DNA from: Holophagaceae bacterium
GTDB lineage: Bacteria; Acidobacteriota; Holophagae; Holophagales; Holophagaceae
Direction of reading: 5' to 3'
Assembly (NCBI GenBank): GCA_003538615.1
Contig: DPRT01000027.1
Span: 1,020 to 8,458 of the forward strand
DNA: 7,439 bases
Under the pieces are notes generated by a model. The model did not search any database. It had not been told where the DNA came from and saw nothing but the letters and a program-made list of their open reading frames with translations. Positions within the stretch are counted from its first letter, which is position 1. Each line of letters opens with the position of its first letter. Below are positions 1 to 7,439 of this stretch, piece after piece. A program made the position numbers and the translations under genes.

Positions 1-2
1 CC

Positions 3-2825
<2,823 letters not shown>

Positions 2826-2866
2826 GTGACCTCCAGGTTGTGAAAGATTCCCTTGGGGAAGCCATC

Positions 2867-2910
2867 AGCATACGCGGCATCTCGGAAGGCAAATGTTAAG
2901 AAATGTTAAG
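2867..2910 (-). promoter_or_regulatory. Candidate activator-dependent promoter of the M16 gene with tandem TTAACA repeats
   Basis: Positions 2891-2910 are a perfect tandem duplication of a 10-mer, AAATGTTAAG twice. On the M16 strand this reads TTAACA-TTTC-TTAACA. Twenty-one bases downstream is TATGCT (2872-2867), a possible -10 box, which would put transcription start near 2860 and give a leader of about 35 nt. The nearer TTAACA then sits at about -35 and the other one helical turn further up. Direct hexamer repeats at this period are how PhoB/PhoP/OmpR-class regulators bind, and TTAACA repeats resemble the Bacillus PhoP box. The repeat is seen directly; the promoter and the regulator class are inferred. 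Confidence 0.45.
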
Positions 2911-2913
2911 ACC

Positions 2914-2934
2914 CCTCCCGGGAAACCTGGGAGG
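2914..2934. other. GC-rich hairpin in the divergent intergenic region
   Basis: CCTCCCGGG (2914-2922), an AAA loop and CCTGGGAGG (2926-2934) can pair over nine positions, with one G-U pair in the plus-strand RNA. No U-tract follows on the plus strand. On the minus strand the hairpin is followed by the T-rich TTAACA repeats, not a clean run of T. It lies upstream of the inferred start sites of both flanking genes, so it might be a protein-binding palindrome or a weak terminator for transcription passing through. Its role is unknown. Confidence 0.4.
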
Positions 2935-2988
2935 CGCTCCGGCCCCCGCGGAGTCCGGGCGCGTGGCCTCACAGTCGCGGTCTTAATG

Positions 2989-3017
2989 TTGTCATGATAT
3001 TAATTAGTGATTAAAAT
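2989..3017 (+). promoter_or_regulatory. Sigma70-type promoter of the chemoreceptor gene
   Basis: TTGTCA (2989-2994) is separated by exactly 17 bp from TAAAAT (3012-3017). Each box matches its sigma70 consensus at five of six positions, and the promoter lies in the only distinctly AT-rich stretch of the window. Transcription would start near 3024, giving a leader of about 95 nt before the ATG at 3120. I see no clear sigma28-type flagellar/chemotaxis promoter here. Confidence 0.6.
3000..3014. promoter_or_regulatory. Inverted repeat TTAAT-N5-ATTAA overlapping the -10 box, possible operator
   Basis: Perfect 5-bp arms at 3000-3004 and 3010-3014 with a 5-bp centre cover the promoter spacer and the first bases of the -10 hexamer. 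A dimeric repressor bound here would block the chemoreceptor promoter. The arms are short and the stretch is AT-rich, so chance symmetry is possible. Confidence 0.3.
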
Positions 3018-3043
3018 CCGACAAAACAATCCTGTGGCTGATG

Positions 3044-3087
3044 GGTTGAAAGCACCTGGGGTTCTGATGGGACGGCCAGGTCCAACC
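3044..3087 (+). other. Potentially structured 5' leader of the chemoreceptor mRNA
   Basis: Within the predicted leader, GGTTG (3044-3048) can pair with CAACC (3083-3087). Inside that, ACCTGG (3054-3059) pairs with CCAGGT (3076-3081), enclosing a 16-nt loop. The strands between the helices are AAAGC (left) and a single C (right). The nested 11-bp fold ends about 18 nt before the Shine-Dalgarno sequence. I do not recognise a known riboswitch class, and the GEMM (c-di-GMP) signature is absent. A control function is only a possibility. Confidence 0.3.
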
Positions 3088-3105
3088 AAACATGAAGGGC
3101 CCTCT

Positions 3106-3112
3106 GGGGGAG
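3106..3112 (+). promoter_or_regulatory. Ribosome binding site fixing the chemoreceptor start
   Basis: GGGGGAG lies 7 nt before the ATG at 3120. It supports this start, at which the complete sensor domain begins immediately. Confidence 0.7.
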
Positions 3113-3119
3113 ACCTCCA

Positions 3120-3968
3120 ATGGATTCTGATATCGCCAACCAGATCATCGAGTTCATCTTCGACGCCACGGGCATGTACTCCATCATCTGCGACAAGGAC
3201 GGGACCATCATCGCCGCCAAGATCCAATCCCGCGTCGGCACCATCCACACCGGCGCGCAGAAGATGCTCCGGGAGAACCTGCCCCACATCGCCATCAGCG
3301 CCGAGGAGGAGGCCGCCTCCGGGGGCGTTGTCAGGGCCGGCGTGAGCCTGCCCCTCCGGCACAACGGCGAACTGATTGGGTCCATCGGCATCACGGGCGA
3401 TCCCGAGAAGACCCTGCTGGTCACCAAGATGGCCGCCGGCCTCATCTCGAAGGATCTCCGCGAGCGCGAGATCCTCAACGACCTCCTGGGCCATGCCGCC
3501 CAGATGGACGCCGCCATCTCGACCATCCTGTCCACCGTGGAGGCGGTGAATGCCTCCCAGATGAAGGCCTCCAGCATGGTCGACCATGTGGAACGCCTCA
3601 TCCAGGCCTCCTTCGAGGACATGAAGACCACGGACGAAGTGGTGGAGACCATCCAGTCCCTCGCCAGCAACACCCAGATGCTGGGCCTGAACGCGGCCAT
3701 CGAGGCCGCCCACGCCCGGCAGCATGGCCAGGGATTCGCCGTCGTGGCGGAGGCCGTGCGGAAACTGTCCGAGCAGAGCGGCGAGTCCGCCGACTCCATC
3801 AAGGCCACGCAAGCGCACCTGAATGCGTCCATGGCCCAGGTGGTGGACTATTCCAAAGCGTTGGCCTCCCATACCCATGAGCAGACCCAGGCGACCACCG
3901 CCATCTCGGGGATGGTCACGGACCTGAAGCGGGTCAGCGAGGCCTTGATGGCCCTGGCCGATACCTAG
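3120..3968 (+). CDS. Soluble chemoreceptor-like protein: CdaR-type sugar-diacid recognition domain plus methyl-accepting signalling domain
   Basis: A 282-residue protein with no signal peptide or membrane segment, so probably cytoplasmic. Residues about 5-115 match the sugar-diacid recognition domain of CdaR-type regulators: YSIICDKDGTIIAA (20-33), RVGTIHTGAQ (38-47), an EEE-containing helix, then VRAGVSLPLRHNGELIGSIGITGDP (71-95). The rest is helical with a methyl-accepting signalling core, LASNTQMLGLNAAIEAAHAR (181-200) and GQGFAVVAEAVRKLSEQS (203-220), which forms the hairpin that contacts CheA and CheW. The adaptation bundle is short, there is no HAMP domain, and I see no C-terminal NWETF-like tether. 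Two usually conserved tip positions differ: H198 where EAAR is usual, and A212 where the E of EVR is usual. No che genes adjoin it. Domain calls are strong; the ligand (perhaps a sugar acid) and coupling to chemotaxis or another pathway are inferred. Confidence 0.9.
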   Translation: MDSDIANQIIEFIFDATGMYSIICDKDGTIIAAKIQSRVGTIHTGAQKMLRENLPHIAISAEEEAASGGVVRAGVSLPLRHNGELIGSIGITGDPEKTLLVTKMAAGLISKDLREREILNDLLGHAAQMDAAISTILSTVEAVNASQMKASSMVDHVERLIQASFEDMKTTDEVVETIQSLASNTQMLGLNAAIEAAHARQHGQGFAVVAEAVRKLSEQSGESADSIKATQAHLNASMAQVVDYSKALASHTHEQTQATTAISGMVTDLKRVSEALMALADT

Positions 3969-3983
3969 GGGAAGGCCCCCCGC

Positions 3984-3999
3984 GCCCTGGAAACAGGGC
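3984..3999 (+). terminator. Hairpin with GAAA tetraloop after the chemoreceptor gene
   Basis: GCCCTG, a GAAA loop and CAGGGC form a perfect 6-bp stem 15 nt after the TAG stop at 3966-3968. The stable GNRA-type loop forms only in the plus-strand transcript. No U-tract follows, so it may be an atypical terminator or a 3'-end-protecting hairpin between convergent genes. Confidence 0.4.
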
Positions 4000-4010
4000 C
4001 TGGCTGCGTC

Positions 4011-4023
4011 CGGCGGATCGCCG
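4011..4023 (-). terminator. Short hairpin just after the glycosylase-like gene
   Basis: CGGCG and CGCCG flank a 3-nt centre, beginning 2 nt beyond the stop codon of the minus-strand gene. It is GC-rich with no T-tract, so it is only a candidate terminator or mRNA end. The other hairpin at 3984-3999 follows it in the same direction. Confidence 0.3.
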
Positions 4024-4025
4024 CT

Positions 4026-4634
4026 TCAGCCTTCGAGAAGGGCCTGGAGGCGCTGCTGCCAGGCGGATCTGAGGTCCATGAGCTTCAATCCCTTGCCCCG
4101 GTTCGGCGCTCCCTGCAGCAGGCCCTGGGCGCTGGGGTGGGGCAGGGCGTGCAGTTCGAAGGGCGGGGCCTCCGGCAGGCGGCCCAGCACCCACTCCGCC
4201 TTCTTGCCGAAGGCGATGACGCGCAGGGTCTGCGCCGGCCCCGCCGCGGCCCGGGTCAGTTCCGCCGCCAGCCGGGCCAGGTTGGCGGAAGCCAGCAGAT
4301 CGCGGTTGGAGGGGGCGTGGAAATGCTCGCCATCCTTGGTGGGGCAGGCCGGATAGGCATTGCTGAGGGCCGTGCCGCGGAGCCGCGGCGCCAGGCCCAG
4401 GGCCTTGAAGCGGGCGCCATCCCAGTCCTCCCAGGCCGCCTCGGGCACCTCGGCCCGGCCCGCAGTGGCCAGGGCGCGGTAGACGGTGATCCCCGCGCCA
4501 TCCCCCCAGAAGGGGATCCCCGACTGGTCCGCCCCGCGGGGGCCCGGCGCCTCCCCGAAGAGCATCACGGAAACGCCCCCGGATGCCGGGAACAGGGCGG
4601 GGACCGGGTGGCCGTGGATGCGGGGCGGCGTCAT
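4026..4634 (-). CDS. Uracil-DNA glycosylase superfamily protein lacking Fe-S cysteines
   Basis: A 202-residue protein with the key motifs of the uracil-DNA glycosylase fold. Motif A is GEAPGPRGADQSGIPFWGD (27-45): its GEAPG resembles family 4, while the following G-x-x-S/T-G-x-P-F-x-G-D resembles family 5 (UDGb). LSNAYPAC (90-97) supplies a likely base-contacting Asn (N92), and LPHPSAQG (164-171) is the HPS loop that inserts into DNA. Families 4 and 5 normally carry four cysteines for an iron-sulfur cluster; this protein has one cysteine (C97). The expected role is removal of damaged bases, but activity cannot be deduced. The start is ATG at 4634, preceded by AAGGAAGG (4651-4644) at 9 nt. This ATG overlaps the stop of the upstream hydrolase gene as ATGA, so the two are probably translationally coupled. 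The reading frame stays open upstream into the hydrolase, but that part is out-of-frame hydrolase sequence. Confidence 0.82.
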   Translation of the reverse strand: MTPPRIHGHPVPALFPASGGVSVMLFGEAPGPRGADQSGIPFWGDGAGITVYRALATAGRAEVPEAAWEDWDGARFKALGLAPRLRGTALSNAYPACPTKDGEHFHAPSNRDLLASANLARLAAELTRAAAGPAQTLRVIAFGKKAEWVLGRLPEAPPFELHALPHPSAQGLLQGAPNRGKGLKLMDLRSAWQQRLQALLEG

Positions 4635-5221
4635 CCGGGCTGGCCTTCCTTCATGAGCGCCGACAGGGCCTTGAACTGGGGATGGTTCTTGTCGCGGGCC
4701 CATTCGAAGGCCACGGATTCGTGGTTGGTGATCGTGGCCCCGGCGGCGGCCATGCGGTCCAGGGCGTGCTTCCGGTATTCCTCGCCCCGGCCGCTGACGG
4801 CGTCCCAGCAGAGGTGGACCTCGTGGCCCGACGCCAGCAGCTCCAGCACGGTCTGCATGACGCAGACGTGGGTCTCCATGCCTGCGATGACGACCTGCCG
4901 CCGGGTGGGGGCGAGGCCCGGCCGCGCCTGCTGGAGGAGGGCCTCGAAGCCCGCGTCGCCGCAGCAGCCGAAGGCGGTCTTCTCCAGGAAGAACTTCGGA
5001 ACGGTCAGCGCATCGTAGGCGCCGCGGATGGTCTCCTCTGTGGGGCCGATGCCCTTGGGGTACTGCTCGGTGAGCACCACGGGCACCGAGAAGAGATCCG
5101 CCAGGCGCATCAGGCGCCGGGTGGCCTCCAGGGCCAGGGCCGGGCGGTGCACCATCTGGACCAGCTTGCCCTGGAAGTCGATAACGACGAGGGTGCTGCG
5201 GGAGGCTTCGAGGAGGGGCAT
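4631..5221 (-). CDS. Isochorismatase-family cysteine hydrolase
   Basis: A complete 196-residue cytoplasmic protein of the isochorismatase-like fold, a family that hydrolyses amides, imides or enol ethers through a Cys nucleophile. The triad is visible: D15 in LVVIDFQGKL, K81 in FLEKTAFGCC, and C120 in GMETHVCVMQT. The TEQYPKGIGPT segment (51-61) and the overall length resemble the YcaC/ISOC1-like branch more than nicotinamidases, whose metal-binding histidine pattern I do not see. True isochorismate lyase activity is unlikely because no siderophore genes are nearby; the substrate is unknown. The start codon is preceded by GGAG (5230-5227 on this strand) at 5 nt. It is the first gene of a two-gene unit whose stop overlaps the next start by 4 nt. 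Family assignment is firm, function open. Confidence 0.92.
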   Translation of the reverse strand: MPLLEASRSTLVVIDFQGKLVQMVHRPALALEATRRLMRLADLFSVPVVLTEQYPKGIGPTEETIRGAYDALTVPKFFLEKTAFGCCGDAGFEALLQQARPGLAPTRRQVVIAGMETHVCVMQTVLELLASGHEVHLCWDAVSGRGEEYRKHALDRMAAAGATITNHESVAFEWARDKNHPQFKALSALMKEGQPG

Positions 5222-5343
5222 GGGGACTCCAGAGGGTGAATCCTAGCCTACCGGCCTCCCGGAAATCTTGACCCCGGCCAGCCCCCGGGCGCATGGTGGA
5301 GGGGTTTCTCCGGCATACCTCGTCTTCTTATGGAAGGACCTCC
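5222..5343. other. Divergent intergenic region between the hydrolase and tricorn genes
   Basis: This 122-bp gap must hold promoters for both directions, but I find no convincing -35/-10 pair. TTGACC (5268-5273) facing right lacks a good -10 at normal spacing. TAGGAT (5245-5240) facing left lacks a -35. Only the two Shine-Dalgarno sequences are clear: GGAG (5230-5227) facing left and GGAAGGA (5332-5338) facing right. Confidence 0.5.
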
Positions 5344-7439
5344 ATGACCTTTCGATCCGCCTCCCTGACCTCCCTGACCCCCCTGGCCCTGGTGATGACC
5401 GCGGCCCTCATCCAGCCGCTGTCCGCCGTGGACCTCCAGGACACCCGCCTGGTGGCCAGCCCGGCGCTGAGCGCCCGGCAGGTGGCCTTCCTCTACGCGG
5501 GCGATCTGTGGACCTGCGCGCCGGATGGCGGCGCGGCGAAGCGCCTCACCACCCGCGGAGGCTGTTTCGGCACGCCCCGCTTCAGCCCGGATGGCGCCTG
5601 GATCGCCTACTCGGCGGGGCTGGAGGGGAACGGGGACGTCTGGGTGATTCCCTCCGCGGGCGGCGAGCCCCGGCGCCTCACCTGGCATCCCGGTGCCGAC
5701 GTGGTGCAGGACTGGACGCCGGACGGCAAGGCGGTGCTGTTCACCTCGGGACGCTCGGTCCACACCACGCGCTATACCCAGCTCTTCACCGTGCCCCTGG
5801 CGGGAGGCATGCCCGCCAAGCTGCCCATCCCCAACGCCGCCCGGGCCACCTACTCGCCGGATGGCGGCCACATCGTCTACAACCCCCTGTCCGACGCCTT
5901 CCGCCAGTGGAAGAACTACCGCGGCGGCACGGCCTCGCGGCTGTGGATCTACCGGGTGAAGGACCACGAGGTCGTCCAGATTCCTCAGCCCGAGGGCCGC
6001 TGCAACGACATCGACCCCATGTGGATCGGCGGGAAGGTCTACTTCGTGTCCGACCGGGCCGGGGAGTTCAACCTCTTCAGTTATGACGTGGCCACGAAGG
6101 CGGTGGTCCAGCTGACCCAGCACAAGGACTTCCCCATCCAGGCCGCCAGCCACGGCGGGGGGCGGATCGTCTACGAGCAGGCGGGCTGGCTGCACCGTTT
6201 CGATCCCGCCACCGGCCAGAGCGCCCGCCTGAAGGTGGCCGTGGCAGCGGATCTGCCGGAGACGCGCAGCCGCTGGGCCTCCGGCGCCCGGTGGGCCCAG
6301 AACCTGGGCCTGTCGCCTTCGGGCAGCCGCGTGGCCGTGGAATTCCGGGGCGAGATCCTGAGCGTGCCTGCGGAGAAGGGGGATGCCCGCAACCTCACGA
6401 ACACTCCTGGCGTCCACGAGCGGAATCCGGTCTGGTCGCCGGACGGCAAGACCGTCGCCTACCTGTCCGATACAGGCGGCGAGTATGCGCTGAAGGTCCA
6501 GGCCCAGGACGGCAAGGGCGACGTGCGGACCTTCGCCCTGAAGGGCGCGGGCTTCTACGACAACCTCAAGTGGTCGCCGGACGGGAAGAAGATCGCCTAC
6601 ACGGACAACGCCCTGGCGTTGCGCATCCTGGACCTCGCCACCGGCGTCGTGAAGGCCGTGTCCAGCGAAGTGCTCTACACCCCCGGGCCCACCCTGAACC
6701 ACAACTGGTCGCCGGATTCCCGGTTCCTGGCCTACACCCGCAACACGGAATCCGGGATGCTGCGCATCCACGTCTACGCAGTGGAAGAGGGCAAGTCCAC
6801 GCCCCTGACGGACGGCCTGGCCGATGCCTGCGAACCGGTCTTCGACCGCAGCGGCAAGTACCTCTACTTCACCGCCAGCACCGAGGCCGGGCCCGTGCGC
6901 GACTGGTTCGCCCAGTCCAACGCCGATGCCCTCATGCGCGGGGATCTCTACCTGATGGTGCTGGCCAAGGACACCCCCTCGCCCCTGGCCAAGGAAAGCG
7001 ACGAGGAGACCGGCGCCGCCAAGACCGATGAGAAGAAGGACGGCAAGGCCGAGGTGAAGGTCCGCATCGACTTCGAGGGCCTGGCCGAGCGCATCGTCCC
7101 CATCGAGGCCGCCAAGGCCGCCTTCTTCGCGGATCTGGAGGCCGGCGAAGCGGGGACCCTCTTCTACCGCCGCCAGGCGGGCGGCGCCAACCGCTTCAAC
7201 CGGGGCGGGGCCATGGCCCTCTGCCGCTTCGACCTGAAGAAGCGCGAGGAGACCGTGCTGGCGGACAAGACCGACGGGTACAGCCTCTCCGCGGACGGCA
7301 AGAAGGCCCTCACCCGCCTGCGCGAGGCCGTGACGATCATTCCCACCACCGGCAAGCCGGAACCCGGCAAGGGCAAGGTGGCGCTGGAGGGCTTGCAGGT
7401 GAAGGTGGAGCCCCGCCAGGAGTGGGCGCAGATCCTCGA
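5344..7439 (+). CDS. Secreted tricorn-type protease (S41 family), N-terminal 698 residues, runs off the window
   Basis: The reading frame is open from the ATG at 5344 to the window end, with no stop (698 codons plus two bases). GGAAGGA lies 5 nt before the ATG. Residues 1-28 (ALVMTAALIQPLSA core) look like a Sec signal peptide, so the protein should act in the periplasm or outside. Two beta-propellers follow, marked by PD40-type strands: FSPDG (80-84), WTPDGK (124-129), YSPDGG (170-175), WSPDGK (364-369), WSPDGKK (410-416) and WSPDS (455-459). QWKNYRGG (188-195) is a tricorn hallmark. A charged Lys/Glu/Asp linker (about 550-573) precedes VRIDFEGLAERIVPI (573-587), the typical last propeller segment, and VKVEPRQEWAQIL at the end begins the C1 domain. 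Tricorn proteases are about 1,050-1,100 residues, so the PDZ domain and catalytic C2 domain with its Ser lie downstream. Activity therefore cannot be judged here. Family members trim peptides that enter through the propellers. Confidence 0.93.
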   Translation, partial: MTFRSASLTSLTPLALVMTAALIQPLSAVDLQDTRLVASPALSARQVAFLYAGDLWTCAPDGGAAKRLTTRGGCFGTPRFSPDGAWIAYSAGLEGNGDVWVIPSAGGEPRRLTWHPGADVVQDWTPDGKAVLFTSGRSVHTTRYTQLFTVPLAGGMPAKLPIPNAARATYSPDGGHIVYNPLSDAFRQWKNYRGGTASRLWIYRVKDHEVVQIPQPEGRCNDIDPMWIGGKVYFVSDRAGEFNLFSYDVATKAVVQLTQHKDFPIQAASHGGGRIVYEQAGWLHRFDPATGQSARLKVAVAADLPETRSRWASGARWAQNLGLSPSGSRVAVEFRGEILSVPAEKGDARNLTNTPGVHERNPVWSPDGKTVAYLSDTGGEYALKVQAQDGKGDVRTFALKGAGFYDNLKWSPDGKKIAYTDNALALRILDLATGVVKAVSSEVLYTPGPTLNHNWSPDSRFLAYTRNTESGMLRIHVYAVEEGKSTPLTDGLADACEPVFDRSGKYLYFTASTEAGPVRDWFAQSNADALMRGDLYLMVLAKDTPSPLAKESDEETGAAKTDEKKDGKAEVKVRIDFEGLAERIVPIEAAKAAFFADLEAGEAGTLFYRRQAGGANRFNRGGAMALCRFDLKKREETVLADKTDGYSLSADGKKALTRLREAVTIIPTTGKPEPGKGKVALEGLQVKVEPRQEWAQIL

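Noticed and set aside
3024..3119. c-di-GMP (GEMM) riboswitch before the chemoreceptor gene
   Set aside because: The conserved GEMM core and tetraloop-receptor sequences are not present; only generic pairing is seen.
3000..3878. Open frames on the minus strand opposite the chemoreceptor gene (two, about 270-290 codons)
   Set aside because: They lie opposite a gene with clear domains, read as shadow composition and have no supporting ribosome binding site.
4635..5294. Extension of the glycosylase frame upstream to 5294, making a 422-residue protein
   Set aside because: The added part is the hydrolase gene read out of frame (Arg/Pro/Gly-rich). Motif A and the Shine-Dalgarno sequence support the start at 4634.
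5268..5296. Sigma70 promoter TTGACC-N17-GCATGG for the tricorn gene
   Set aside because: The -10 match is too poor to support.
5248..6771. A 507-codon minus-strand frame opposite the tricorn gene, and plus-strand frames at 5268-6086 and 6291-7031
   Set aside because: All overlap the continuous tricorn frame, whose propeller repeats and family signatures are unmistakable. The others are compositional shadows.

Overview
This 7.4-kb window is GC-rich bacterial DNA. It holds five protein-coding genes and no RNA gene, insertion sequence or CRISPR array that I can see. The base composition, a secreted bacterial tricorn-type protease, a two-domain M16 peptidase and a soluble chemoreceptor would fit an acidobacterium of the Holophaga/Geothrix type. 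That placement is an impression from protein style; no rRNA or other marker in the window supports it.

Layout, left to right. (1) Positions 3-2825, minus strand: a complete secreted M16 zinc peptidase of 940 residues, with an intact HxxEH site in its first half and a degenerate second half. (2) Positions 2826-3119: a divergent intergenic region with the densest regulatory signal in the window. It has a perfect 10-bp tandem repeat (TTAACA-N4-TTAACA on the M16 strand), a GC-rich hairpin, a near-consensus sigma70 promoter facing right with an inverted repeat across its -10 box, and a leader that can fold just before the next gene. (3) Positions 3120-3968, plus strand: a soluble 282-residue chemoreceptor-like protein, with a CdaR-type sugar-diacid recognition domain followed by a short methyl-accepting signalling hairpin. 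(4) Positions 3969-4025: a convergent gap with two compact hairpins. (5) Positions 5221-4026, minus strand: a two-gene unit, an isochorismatase-family cysteine hydrolase followed, through an ATGA overlap, by a uracil-DNA-glycosylase-superfamily protein that lacks the iron-sulfur cysteines of its closest-looking families. (6) Positions 5344-7439, plus strand: the first 698 codons of a secreted tricorn-type protease (two beta-propellers and the beginning of the C1 domain). Its PDZ and catalytic domains lie beyond the window.

The two exported peptidases at the ends would both fit peptide degradation in the envelope. The chemoreceptor would sense a small acid in the cytoplasm, and no che genes are nearby. 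The hydrolase/glycosylase pair is probably co-translated, but its joint function is unknown. I see no clear new multi-gene system. The points most worth following are the cluster-less glycosylase coupled to a hydrolase, the chemoreceptor with altered tip residues, and the 2867-3017 regulatory region.
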